Source: Butyrivibrio sp.
Lineage (GTDB): Bacteria > Bacillota > Clostridia > Lachnospirales > Lachnospiraceae
DNA length: 46,598 nucleotides
NCBI GenBank assembly: GCA_016291375.1
Contig: JAEEXE010000024.1
Coordinates: 1 to 46,598, forward strand
Direction of reading: 5' to 3'
Shown: piece after piece, positions 37,239 to 45,879 of the stretch
Layout: every line of letters starts with the position of its first letter
Position numbering within the stretch: the stretch's first letter is position 1
The notes under the pieces: generated by a model
What the model was told of the DNA's origin: nothing
The model's database searches: none
Seen by the model: only the letters and a program-made list of their open reading frames with translations
Program-made: the position numbers and the translations under genes

Positions 37239-38447
37239 TCAATAAAGTCTCAAATAACCCTTAACGCTGTCGAGCTTCCAGAGTTTTTCTTCAAAATCTT
37301 TTTCTGAAGTAAGATCTGTAATGAATGCAAACTCGCCCTTAACCTCATCGCACTCTATAACATCGATTCCGTGTCCGAATACGTCCATGGCTTGTTCCTT
37401 GAGATCCTCAGTTACTCTTACAAAGAACTTTCTTACAGCGTTGTCCTTAGATGTAAGAACCGCTTTCTCTGCATTGAGGTTAACTTCGATGTGCTTGCCC
37501 TTGTGCTTTAAGATATCAACTACGTCTGCAACAACCGCACTGGCTGTAGCGTTCTTGCCGGCTCCTTTTCCGTAGAACATAACATCTCCGAGCATATTGC
37601 CGTGTACATTGATGGCATTGAATACGCCGTTAACATTCGCAAGAGGATTCTCAAGTGGAATCATGAAAGGAGCAACAATAGTAAAGAAGCCGTTCTCATT
37701 CATCTTGCACATACCAAGAAGTTTGATAGCCATATTAAGGCTCTTTGCATAAGCAAAATCCTCAATATTTATCTTGGTGATTCCTTCTGTGTAAATATCT
37801 TCATAATTAACGTGCTTACCGCTCATAAGACTGGAAAGAATGGCAATCTTACGGCATGCATCGTATCCTTCGATATCTGCCTCGGGATTTCTTTCTGCGT
37901 ATCCCTTGTCCTGTGCAGCTTTGAGAACTGTAGCAAAGCCGATTCCTTCTTTATCCATCTTGGTAAGGATATAGTTGGTTGTTCCGTTTAATATACCTGT
38001 GATAGAATCGATTTTCTCATGCTTGAGTGAATCGTTGATGCTGCGAAGAACAGGAATACCGCCGCCAACGCTTGCTTCAAAAAGATAGCTAACGCCGTTT
38101 TTCTTGGCAATCTCTACAAGTTCAGGTCCCTTGGCAGCAACAAGCTCTTTGTTGGAAGTACATACGCTCTTGCCCTTCTCAAGTGCCTGTTTTTCAAATG
38201 TAAATGCAGGCTCGATTCCTCCCATTGTCTCACAGATAACATCAATCTCGGGATCGTCCAGAATAATGTTTATGTCGTGTACTACCTGCGCTTCATGCTT
38301 ATCACCGGGGAAATCGCGAAGATCAAGAATGTACTTAACCTCTACCGCTTCTCCGGCGCTCTTTGCAACTTCTGCAGCGTTAGTGTCGATTACCTCAACA
38401 ACTCCGCTTCCTACTGTTCCATATCCCAAGACTGCTATTTTTGCCAT
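37239..38447 (-). CDS. hom: Homoserine dehydrogenase
   Basis: It reduces aspartate semialdehyde to homoserine, using NAD(P)H, in threonine/methionine synthesis. The 402 residues have the nucleotide-binding loop GYGTVGSGV near the start, the catalytic-domain segments TSNKELVAAKG and GILNGTTNYILTKM, and a C-terminal ACT domain (about 335-402). The ATG at 38447 follows GGAGG by 5 bp; the longer frame begins with TTG in the ribosome site. It lies between an ACT/HTH regulator gene and aspartate kinase. Confidence 0.97.
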   Translation of the reverse strand: MAKIAVLGYGTVGSGVVEVIDTNAAEVAKSAGEAVEVKYILDLRDFPGDKHEAQVVHDINIILDDPEIDVICETMGGIEPAFTFEKQALEKGKSVCTSNKELVAAKGPELVEIAKKNGVSYLFEASVGGGIPVLRSINDSLKHEKIDSITGILNGTTNYILTKMDKEGIGFATVLKAAQDKGYAERNPEADIEGYDACRKIAILSSLMSGKHVNYEDIYTEGITKINIEDFAYAKSLNMAIKLLGMCKMNENGFFTIVAPFMIPLENPLANVNGVFNAINVHGNMLGDVMFYGKGAGKNATASAVVADVVDILKHKGKHIEVNLNAEKAVLTSKDNAVRKFFVRVTEDLKEQAMDVFGHGIDVIECDEVKGEFAFITDLTSEKDFEEKLWKLDSVKGYLRLY

Positions 38448-38522
38448 GTTTTCCTCCAAAATTTTTATAATGATAAAGGCATATTGATCATGCCGCTTAT
38501 TAACAACTACAATTTGTTTTCA

Positions 38523-38975
38523 TTAAAAAGATGCACTTCTTCCTGTTATATGCACCTTATGTATTCCCTCTTTGCCTTCCATAATGGATATCATCTCCAT
38601 AATGTCCTTGGTCGCTTCCAGAACCTGAATGGTAATGGATATTGATGCCACGCCGTTAAGGGGAATAGACTGATGTATAGTAAGAATGTTGGCTCCAAAA
38701 TCCGCGATCAGATTAAGAACATAAGACAGAAGGCCAACCTCATCATTCATCTGGAAAGTAAGTGTGAATGTGGTTCCCTGTAAACTATCATGAAATTCGT
38801 AAATATCTTCTTTGTACTTGTAAAAAGAGCTACGGCTGATGCCAAGCATTGCTGCTGCCTCATTAACCGTCTTGACCTTTCCGGATTCAAGTAGCTTCTT
38901 GGCCTCTACAACCTTAAGCAGAACTTCCGGAACAGCCTGTCTCCTTAAAACATAGTAAGCTGTATCCTGTTGCAT
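38523..38975 (-). CDS. UPF0735-type ACT domain protein with N-terminal HTH (ThrR/PheB-like)
   Basis: The 150 residues have an N-terminal helix-turn-helix-like part (about 28-57; AAAMLGISRSSFYKYKEDIY) and a C-terminal ACT domain (about 70-146; TFQMNDEVGLLSYVLNLIAD). This matches the family of the Bacillus subtilis protein long called PheB/YszB and later described as the threonine-pathway regulator ThrR. Its place 75 bp upstream of hom fits a role in controlling threonine genes. The ATG follows GAGGT. Confidence 0.9.
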   Translation of the reverse strand: MQQDTAYYVLRRQAVPEVLLKVVEAKKLLESGKVKTVNEAAAMLGISRSSFYKYKEDIYEFHDSLQGTTFTLTFQMNDEVGLLSYVLNLIADFGANILTIHQSIPLNGVASISITIQVLEATKDIMEMISIMEGKEGIHKVHITGRSASF

Positions 38976-39118
38976 GCTCTACCTCATTGTCACAAGTTGT
39001 GTTTCTCTGCTGCGGACATTTGTGTGCACCGTAAAGAATTTTAGCACGCTAAAGTTTTGAAGGCAAGCGCAAATTTCTATAAAAAAACCCACTACTCACG
39101 ACAGTACTTTGGTAAACA

Positions 39119-39127
39119 TGCTATAAT
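39119..39127 (+). promoter_or_regulatory. Extended -10 promoter of the RNase J gene
   Basis: TGCTATAAT, a perfect TATAAT with TGN, 31 bp before the ATG. A partial -35 (ACGACA) is 18 bp upstream of the TATAAT. Confidence 0.6.
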
Positions 39128-39157
39128 TTGACCATATTCCGAAAGGGAGGCTTACAG

Positions 39158-40810
39158 ATGGCTGATAATATAAAGATCATACCCCTTGGCGGCTTTGACA
39201 AGATCGGTATGAATATGATGCTCATAGAAGATGACGATACCATTATCGCAGTGGACTGCGGAATGTCTTTTCCCCCTCATAATATGCCGGGGATAGACAC
39301 TTCCATTCCTGATATTAGTTATCTCACAAATAATATAGATAAACTCAAAGGTATAGTTCTGACCCATGGACACGAGGATCACATAGGAGCCATACCTTAT
39401 ATAATCGAGTCCTTGAACGTTCCCATATATGGAACTCCGCTCACTATCGCCCTTGTGGAAAAGAAGCTAAGAGGCCACGGTATCAAAAAATTCAAGACCA
39501 AAGTCATTAGACAGGGCAATACCATTGTGGTAGGAAGCTATAAGATTGAATTTATCACAACGAACCACAGTATTCCTGATGCGGTAATGCTTGCAATTCA
39601 TACACCTATCGGTACTATCATTCACACCGGTGATTTCAAGATCGATCACACTCCGATCACAGGAGATTCCACTGACCTTCGCAGGATCGCTGCGCTTGGA
39701 ACAAAGGGCGTTCTTGCCCTTATTTCCGACAGTACCAATGCACTGATTCCGGGCTCCTCTCCTTCAGAATCGGAAGTTAGTGATTCCCTTGATCAGCTCT
39801 TTAATCTGCACAGAGACAACCGTCTTATCATAGCAACTTTTGCCTCAAACATGGACAGAGTTCAGCAGATCATTACTCTTGCCGGTAAATATAACAGAAA
39901 AGTTGTTTTACTTGGTGATACTATGCTAAGTATTTTTGAAGCTGCCAGAAAGCTTGATTATCTGCACTTTTCAGAGGACATTCTTATCGATATAGAAGAT
40001 GTCCCTTCTTATGAGAGTAAGGATATCATTTTCCTTACCACAGGTAACCACGGCGAACCTATCAATTGCCTTACCGAGATAGCTGAAGGCACTCACAAGG
40101 ACATCAAGCTTCTCCCGGGAGACACAATCCTCTTTAGCTCAATAGCCATTCATGGAAGTGAGAATGTTTTCTCTAAGACAATGAATATGCTGGAGGAACA
40201 AGGAGCCAATATTGTCTTTCAGGATATTCACGCTACCGGACACGCCTGCAGCGAAGAGCTTAAGCTTATGTATACCCTCGCCAATCCCCAATACGCTATT
40301 CCTGCCCACGGTGAATACCGATATAGGAAAGCTTCTGCAAATATTGCTGAGAGCATGGGTATTCCAAAGAAAGACATTCTCCTTATCAACAACGGAGATA
40401 TCCTCACTTTATCCAAAGATAATGCCAAAGTTACTTCTACCATACCGCTCAAAGAAATTCTGATAGACGGTCAGGGTGTTGGCAACATCGGTAAGAGTAT
40501 CCTTAACGAAAGAACCAAGATGGGGAAAAACGGGGTAGTTATTATTGAGGTAAGTATCGGCGCCGATTCCGGACGTATACTTGCTCCCACCCGCATAACA
40601 ACCAAAGGTTTTGTAAACACAAAAAAATCAACAGATATTCTACCCGAGCTTGAAGATGTGATAAATGCTGAGATTGCTCGTCTTATTGCCCAGGATGTAC
40701 ATGACGATAGATTTGACAGGCTCGTTGAAAAAACAGCTGAAAACTATATACTAAAAGAATGCAACCAGCGCCCTCTCGTTATTGTATTAAAAAGGGAAAT
40801 TGTGCTATAA
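39158..40810 (+). CDS. rnjA: Ribonuclease J
   Basis: RNase J is the metallo-beta-lactamase/beta-CASP nuclease that performs 5'-to-3' exo- and endonucleolytic RNA decay and processing. The 550 residues have the zinc motif HGHEDHIG, HTGDFKID, the SDSTNALIPG beta-CASP segment and a C-terminal domain (about 450-550). The ATG at 39158 follows GGGAGG; the longer frame starts with TTG upstream. It is a single gene with a candidate promoter. Only one RNase J gene is in the window, so the choice of rnjA over rnjB is tentative. Confidence 0.95.
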   Translation: MADNIKIIPLGGFDKIGMNMMLIEDDDTIIAVDCGMSFPPHNMPGIDTSIPDISYLTNNIDKLKGIVLTHGHEDHIGAIPYIIESLNVPIYGTPLTIALVEKKLRGHGIKKFKTKVIRQGNTIVVGSYKIEFITTNHSIPDAVMLAIHTPIGTIIHTGDFKIDHTPITGDSTDLRRIAALGTKGVLALISDSTNALIPGSSPSESEVSDSLDQLFNLHRDNRLIIATFASNMDRVQQIITLAGKYNRKVVLLGDTMLSIFEAARKLDYLHFSEDILIDIEDVPSYESKDIIFLTTGNHGEPINCLTEIAEGTHKDIKLLPGDTILFSSIAIHGSENVFSKTMNMLEEQGANIVFQDIHATGHACSEELKLMYTLANPQYAIPAHGEYRYRKASANIAESMGIPKKDILLINNGDILTLSKDNAKVTSTIPLKEILIDGQGVGNIGKSILNERTKMGKNGVVIIEVSIGADSGRILAPTRITTKGFVNTKKSTDILPELEDVINAEIARLIAQDVHDDRFDRLVEKTAENYILKECNQRPLVIVLKREIVL

Positions 40811-40811
40811 T
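40782..40811 (+). promoter_or_regulatory. Promoter at the end of the RNase J gene
   Basis: TTGTAT (40782-40787), 18-bp spacer, and TGC followed by TATAAT (40803-40811). The -10 overlaps the RNase J stop codon. It should start RNA near 40817. Confidence 0.5.
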
Positions 40812-40816
40812 ACAGG

Positions 40817-41071
40817 CGATGAAGGACTTTTAGCAAGCTCTTTTCATCAGTGATTTATCAATCACATATTGTATTTGTTGTTTGCTTCAGCCAATACGGT
40901 CAATGCTTTTATATTGCAGCTGTGGTCATAAGCATGTACATTGCGCATAATTGCAGTGTGTTCTTGACTTTATGAGACAGCCGCTTTGTGAAAAGAAATG
41001 AATATAAACGGCAGAATATGAAAATTAGGCATCATTTGATGTCTGTTTTTCGTATTCTGCCGTTTTTTGTT
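40817..41071 (+). ncRNA. Candidate small RNA or leader RNA
   Basis: About 255 nt with no reading frame bounded by a consensus-like promoter and a very strong terminator. Internal hairpins include GTGATT/AATCAC (near 40852-40867). It could be a free small RNA, the 3' UTR of the RNase J mRNA, or an attenuating leader of the gene at 41081. I cannot match it to a known riboswitch. Confidence 0.4.
41006..41065 (+). terminator. Strong terminator before the DUF6044 gene
   Basis: A stem of about 19 bp (41006-41024/41047-41065, one G-U pair) with a further small hairpin in its loop is followed by TTTTTT. It ends 15 bp before the downstream start, so it may also act as an attenuator. Confidence 0.85.
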
Positions 41072-41080
41072 TGGAGAATT

Positions 41081-42805
41081 ATGAAAAATTATATTAAGAA
41101 AAACTGGTACTTTATCATTATCGCAGCTATTACTTTGACAGAGCTTATAACTTTCCTTTTCATGGGCAAAGCCGGCACATACGTTGGTATCCATGACAAT
41201 CTTGATATTCATATTACGGATTATAAGCTCCTACGGGACAATCATGCCTTCTTTTCCCATGGTAAGACTATACCTCTTCTTGGCGGAATAGACAGAAACT
41301 TCCTGTTATCGGAGTTTTATCTTTATTCCCTACTGCATGCTGCGCTTCCGACTTTTGCCGCTTATATAGCCGGCCATTTTATCAAGATATTTATAGCTCT
41401 TTTCTCAGGAATTCTTCTTGCAAAAGATATCCTACAAGGATCCTACAAGAAATATGAGTGGGCGGTTGCGCTCTGCAGCTTCATTTACGGTATTTTACCG
41501 CTTTATCCGGCATTCTCTTTCTCTTTTGCCTCTATTCCGCTGCTGATATGGCTGATAAGAAGAATAGAATCTCAGAGAAAACCTGTGTATTTTGTGCTGC
41601 TGTTTTTATATCCCACTTTGTCCTATTTCACTTTCTTTGGGCCTTTTATTTTGGGATATGTCTTTATCTATTTTATTTACAGATGGGTTTCTACAAAGAA
41701 ATTCTCGCTGCCGCTCCTGTCATCGGTATTCATCCTCACAGTCAGCTATGTTCTCATAGAATACAGGCTGTTCTTTATTATATTCGGCTCGGATCAGGCA
41801 ACCATTAGGGACACCATGGTAATAGAGAATTCCTCTTTCTTTGAGATAATATCCTGCATTGGCGATGTTTTTGTAAACAATATGTTCCACTGCGATGATC
41901 TCCACAGATTTTTTGTACTTCCCGTTGTGGCTATAGCTTTTTTACTTATCAATATTTGCCATATTAAACGCAAAGAGTACAGGAGCCTTATCACAGATCC
42001 CTTTAACCTGGTACTTATTCTGATCTTATTTAACTGCATAATATACGGTCTTTATAACAGTTACTTTGTAAGGACTCTTTTTGAGACAATAGTTCCGCCT
42101 TTAAAGGGCTGGCAATTCAACAGAACATTGTTTTTTAACCCCTTCCTGTGGTATCTGGAAATCTTTATTGTTGCAAAGAAGCTGATTGATATTAAGAAAA
42201 GCGCAATTGCAGGAGGCATAGCCCTGTTGACTCTGATCTCTGTACTGGGAACACAGTCTCTCTACAATGATTTTTTCAATACCGCCTATGTAAATATATG
42301 GAAGCTTGTCAAACATCAAGACTCCGAAACTCTTTCTTATGGAGAATTCTTCTCTGAAGATCTTTTTGAGAAGGTAAAAAAAGAGATTGGTTATAAGGGA
42401 GAATACAGCGTAGCTTACGGCTTCCACCCCGCTGTTTTATCCTACAATTCCATTGCAACTCTGGATGGATGCCTTAGTTACTACTATCAATCCTATAAAG
42501 ATTCTTTCAGAAAGGTTATCGCGCCTTCTCTAAATGAATCCCGGGAAGCCAGAGAATACTATGACGAATGGGGCGCAAGAGCCTATATTTTCTCCGGAAG
42601 CATAGAAAGTATCTGGTCTCCGGAAAGAACCAAGAATGTGGAAGACAAGCGCCTTCTTATAGATACCAAGGCCATGAAAGATCTCGGAGGAAAATATATC
42701 TTTTCGCGAATAGAGATATCCAACGCAGCTGAGATTAAAGCTTCCCTTGTTGGAAAATACGAAAGTAACGAATCCCCTTACACAATATGGGTATATGAAA
42801 TATAA
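41081..42805 (+). CDS. DUF6044-like polytopic membrane protein
   Basis: The protein has 574 residues from the ATG at 41081, after TGGAGA; the longer frame starts inside the terminator hairpin and is rejected. It has about 10-12 hydrophobic segments and, after the first, the conserved-looking GIHDNLDIHITDYKLLRDN. That pattern and the large C-terminal soluble part (about 420-574) resemble DUF6044, and the overall plan resembles GT-C glycosyltransferases. The Asp in HDNLD could be functional. It is 14 bp upstream of a UbiA-type prenyltransferase gene, suggesting a cell-surface glycan or polyprenyl-linked pathway. That role is inference. Confidence 0.8.
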   Translation: MKNYIKKNWYFIIIAAITLTELITFLFMGKAGTYVGIHDNLDIHITDYKLLRDNHAFFSHGKTIPLLGGIDRNFLLSEFYLYSLLHAALPTFAAYIAGHFIKIFIALFSGILLAKDILQGSYKKYEWAVALCSFIYGILPLYPAFSFSFASIPLLIWLIRRIESQRKPVYFVLLFLYPTLSYFTFFGPFILGYVFIYFIYRWVSTKKFSLPLLSSVFILTVSYVLIEYRLFFIIFGSDQATIRDTMVIENSSFFEIISCIGDVFVNNMFHCDDLHRFFVLPVVAIAFLLINICHIKRKEYRSLITDPFNLVLILILFNCIIYGLYNSYFVRTLFETIVPPLKGWQFNRTLFFNPFLWYLEIFIVAKKLIDIKKSAIAGGIALLTLISVLGTQSLYNDFFNTAYVNIWKLVKHQDSETLSYGEFFSEDLFEKVKKEIGYKGEYSVAYGFHPAVLSYNSIATLDGCLSYYYQSYKDSFRKVIAPSLNESREAREYYDEWGARAYIFSGSIESIWSPERTKNVEDKRLLIDTKAMKDLGGKYIFSRIEISNAAEIKASLVGKYESNESPYTIWVYEI

Positions 42806-42819
42806 AAATGGAGATAAAA

Positions 42820-43755
42820 ATGAGAAATTACATTAAGATTGCACGTCCGGATCACTGGATAAAAAATCTGTTTATACTTCCGGGAGTTATGATAGCCATC
42901 TTGCTTACGCACCATACGCTAACGGATATTAACATTATTAGACTGATAATCGCATTTCTAGCCACCTGCATGATAGCAAGTGCCAATTATGTGATAAATG
43001 AGTGGCTCGATGCGCCATTCGACAAATATCATCCCACCAAAAAGAATCGTCCCGTTGTAACATCGGATATGAAACTATCCGGAATACTTGCTGAATACTT
43101 TGCGCTGATAATCATAGGAATATGTCTATCTCTTGTGATCAGCATTCCTTTCACGACGATAAGCGCTGTACTTCTTATAATGGGTGTTCTGTACAACGTT
43201 AAGCCTTTTAGGACCAAAGATATTCCCTATCTCGATGTTCTGTCCGAATCAATAAACAATATGCTAAGGCTTCTCATGGGCTGGTTTGTCATCACTTCTT
43301 CATCCATCCCGCCGTCAAGTATTCTGATAGGTTATTGGATGACCGGAGCATTTCTTATGGCAACCAAGCGCTTTGCAGAATACAGGATGATAAACGATCC
43401 TGAAACAGCCGGTCTGTACAGAAGATCATTTGTTTATTACACCGAGAAAAAGCTCCTTACATCTGCTTTATTCTATGCACTTGTTTCCAACTTTTGTCTC
43501 GGCGTGTTCCTGATTAAGTACAGGATTGAGTACCTTATTTGTATGCCACTTGTGTTCCTTCTTTTTTCCTATTATACAGCCATGGCGCTTGACCCCGATT
43601 CCGCAGTTCAAAGACCTGAGAAGTTATATAAAGAAAAAAAGCTTATGGCCATTTTATTGTCACTACTGATTGCACTTACGGTATTCACTTTTATAGACGT
43701 CTCATTTCTTCATATTTTCACGTCTAACGCCCTTGTAACTATCCCAATCGAATAA
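42820..43755 (+). CDS. UbiA-family prenyltransferase (decaprenyl-phosphate phosphoribosyltransferase-like)
   Basis: The 311 residues have eight to nine membrane helices. The start MRNYIKIARPDHWIKNLFI resembles the decaprenyl-phosphate ribosyltransferase group (RPxxWxKN). The first aspartate-rich motif is NEWLDAPFDKYHPTKKNRP. The second region is weaker (YLDVLSESINNMLR). The ATG at 42820 is used; the ATG at 42808 lies inside the GGAGA ribosome site. Family members transfer phosphoribose to polyprenyl phosphate, the first step in arabinose-donor synthesis. Such a donor could serve the polytopic protein upstream. Confidence 0.82.
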   Translation: MRNYIKIARPDHWIKNLFILPGVMIAILLTHHTLTDINIIRLIIAFLATCMIASANYVINEWLDAPFDKYHPTKKNRPVVTSDMKLSGILAEYFALIIIGICLSLVISIPFTTISAVLLIMGVLYNVKPFRTKDIPYLDVLSESINNMLRLLMGWFVITSSSIPPSSILIGYWMTGAFLMATKRFAEYRMINDPETAGLYRRSFVYYTEKKLLTSALFYALVSNFCLGVFLIKYRIEYLICMPLVFLLFSYYTAMALDPDSAVQRPEKLYKEKKLMAILLSLLIALTVFTFIDVSFLHIFTSNALVTIPIE

Positions 43756-43774
43756 ATACCAATATGATTAAATA

Positions 43775-43800
43775 GCCCGCATCTAAACCAAGATGCGGGC
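43775..43800 (+). terminator. Terminator after the UbiA-type gene
   Basis: A perfect 10-bp GC-rich stem (GCCCGCATCT/AGATGCGGGC) with loop AAACCA, 19 bp after the stop, followed by CACTTTATTATAT. Confidence 0.75.
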
Positions 43801-43865
43801 CACTTTATTATATACTGATCCTGTAAAGGATATGGAATTATTATAAAAAAGAATTGTAAGCAAGC

Positions 43866-43901
43866 GAAAAGCCACGGTATGGGGAAATACCATGGCTTTT
43901 C
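43866..43901 (-). terminator. Terminator of the second sugar ABC operon
   Basis: A 15-bp stem (43866-43880/43887-43901) has one position that is C-A on the plus strand but a G-U wobble on the minus strand, so it folds better as minus-strand RNA. It lies 73 bp after the last permease stop. Confidence 0.7.
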
Positions 43902-43974
43902 TTAACGCTTATAAAAGGAAAGAGTATCTCCTCCCGTGTTACCACGAGAGAAGAAGAGTAAATAACAAATTTAA

Positions 43975-44850
43975 TTATCCCTTGACACCGCCAAGTGTAA
44001 GACCACCGACGATATATCTGGATAAGATCAGATAAACAACGATAACAGGGAAGATCGAGAACGCGATCATCACGTATACCTGTCCCATATCAAACTTAAG
44101 CCAGTCAGCACTACGAAGCTGAGCTATAAGAATGGGAAGTGTCTTCTTGCTATCTGTATGTAATACAAGTGCCGGAGTAAAGTAGTTATTCCAGCTTGTT
44201 ACAAAGCTAAAAATCGCCTGAACCGCAATAGCAGGTTTCATAAGAGGAACTACTATTGAATTGAAGGTTCTAAGCTCGCCTGATCCATCAATACGTGCTG
44301 CCTCAATAAGTGAAAGAGGAAGTACGGAGTCCATGTACTGCTTCATATAGAAAAATACTGCAGGTGAAGCAATAGCCGGTACTATAAGTGGAATGAAGTT
44401 ATCATCAAGCTTCATCTTATTGATGAGCTGGATAAAACCAAGTGCAGTTACCTGAGTTGGTATCATCATTACCATTAGTATAAATGTAAACATGAATTTT
44501 TTCAATTTAAATTCATACGCATGGATCGCATAAGCGGTCATTGTTGAAAAATAAGTAGCAAGAGCTGCTGTTGCAGCTGCCACGATTAATGAGTTTACCA
44601 TACCTGAGAAGATTGGTAAAGTACCATTTTTAAGATTTGTCCAGTTTGTTATCAAAAAGTTGCTCGGAAAAGGTGTGAAACCCCTTGTGAGCTCTGCATT
44701 TGACCTGGTTGAATTAATAAAAAGAAGATAGAACCAGAACAGACACAAAAAGGAAACTAAAACAAGTACTGTATACGCAATAATTCTTCTCGCATGTACG
44801 GAAGCACCTTTTTCCGTACTCATATTATAATTATTCTGATTGTTCGCCAT
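43975..44850 (-). CDS. Sugar ABC transporter permease, MalG type (second system)
   Basis: This 291-residue inner-membrane permease has six hydrophobic segments, the EAA loop EAARIDGSGELRTFNSIVVP and a typical C-terminal VGGLTLGGVKG. The ATG follows AAGGAG. It is 17 bp behind its partner permease. The ATPase is again missing from the operon. It is about as different from the first system's MalG as paralogues of different specificity would be. Substrate unknown. Confidence 0.93.
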   Translation of the reverse strand: MANNQNNYNMSTEKGASVHARRIIAYTVLVLVSFLCLFWFYLLFINSTRSNAELTRGFTPFPSNFLITNWTNLKNGTLPIFSGMVNSLIVAAATAALATYFSTMTAYAIHAYEFKLKKFMFTFILMVMMIPTQVTALGFIQLINKMKLDDNFIPLIVPAIASPAVFFYMKQYMDSVLPLSLIEAARIDGSGELRTFNSIVVPLMKPAIAVQAIFSFVTSWNNYFTPALVLHTDSKKTLPILIAQLRSADWLKFDMGQVYVMIAFSIFPVIVVYLILSRYIVGGLTLGGVKG

Positions 44851-44867
44851 ATTCTCTACTCCTTATC

Positions 44868-45776
44868 TCAATTCTTTTCGCCGGAATTGGTGAACTTAAA
44901 CACTAAAAGACTAAGAATACCTGTGATAATGAACATGAATACGGAAAGTGCTCCGCCAAGTCCATAGTTCTTACTATATAAGTGTTTGTTCAAATACATT
45001 ATCAGTGTCATTGATGATCTCATAGGATCACCTGTTCCGTTAGTTAAGATCTGAGGAACATCAAACATCTGCAATCCGCCGATAAGTGATGTGATCATAA
45101 CGTAGATAAGAATAGGTTTAAGAAGTGGCAATGTAATCTTATAGAAAATCTGAGTAGCCGTAGCACCGTCAACCTGTGCTGCCTCAAAAAGTGAAGGATC
45201 AATACCCATCATACCGGCCATCAGAAGAATTGTCGTATTTCCAAACCACATGATACAGTTCATGAATGCAACAAGCCAACGAACTGACCAAACGTGTGCC
45301 ATAAACTGGTATGCTTCCTTAAAGATTCCAAGCTGTAAAAGAATGGAATTTATAGGACCGGAAAGTGAAAACAAAGTAAAGAACAACATCGCAAAAGCTG
45401 ATGCCATTATAAGGTTGGGAAGGTACATAACTGTTTTAAAGAATGCCTGTCCCTTTAATCTAAGTGATGGATCTGTGAACCAAGCACCAAGTATAAGTGA
45501 AATGACAATCTGCGGAACAAATCCCATGATCCACATAATCATTGTGTTCTTAAAGTATGTCGGAAGATCTCCGTTTGTAATAATCGTTATGAAATTCTGA
45601 ATACCTACAAAGTTGGGTCCTATAATCTTAAGACCTGAACGGTAATTTTCAAAGAAAGAATTATAAATAGTCGTTACTAAGGGTATCATCTGAAAAACCA
45701 AATATATTACAATAAAAGGTATCAGGAAAATATATCCCCACTTATTGTATTTAACTACTTTGCTTGTTTTCTTCAT
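44868..45776 (-). CDS. Sugar ABC transporter permease, MalF type (second system)
   Basis: This 302-residue permease has six hydrophobic segments and an EAA loop (EAAQVDGATATQIFYKITLP). The N-terminus KYNKWGYIFLIPFIVIYLVF is typical of CUT1 MalF-like subunits. The ATG follows GGGAG. It follows the binding-protein gene after a 103-bp gap with a stem-loop. Confidence 0.93.
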   Translation of the reverse strand: MKKTSKVVKYNKWGYIFLIPFIVIYLVFQMIPLVTTIYNSFFENYRSGLKIIGPNFVGIQNFITIITNGDLPTYFKNTMIMWIMGFVPQIVISLILGAWFTDPSLRLKGQAFFKTVMYLPNLIMASAFAMLFFTLFSLSGPINSILLQLGIFKEAYQFMAHVWSVRWLVAFMNCIMWFGNTTILLMAGMMGIDPSLFEAAQVDGATATQIFYKITLPLLKPILIYVMITSLIGGLQMFDVPQILTNGTGDPMRSSMTLIMYLNKHLYSKNYGLGGALSVFMFIITGILSLLVFKFTNSGEKN

Positions 45777-45800
45777 AAGCGCTCCCTTTTCTTAATATAT

Positions 45801-45826
45801 GGGGCGCACTAATCCTAATGCGCCCC
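45801..45826 (-). terminator. Intercistronic stem-loop after second binding-protein gene
   Basis: An 8-bp GC stem (GGGGCGCA/TGCGCCCC) is extended by three more pairs, one of which is a G-U wobble only on the minus strand. It probably sets the binding protein to permease ratio, as in the first operon. Confidence 0.7.
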
Positions 45827-45879
45827 GCTTAATACCCTCTTAAGAAATAATATCCGATAGATTAAAACTAATCTATAAA

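Noticed and set aside
40988..41080. A longer N-terminus for the DUF6044-like protein
   Set aside because: The extension would translate the terminator hairpin and has no ribosome site, whereas the ATG at 41081 follows TGGAGA.
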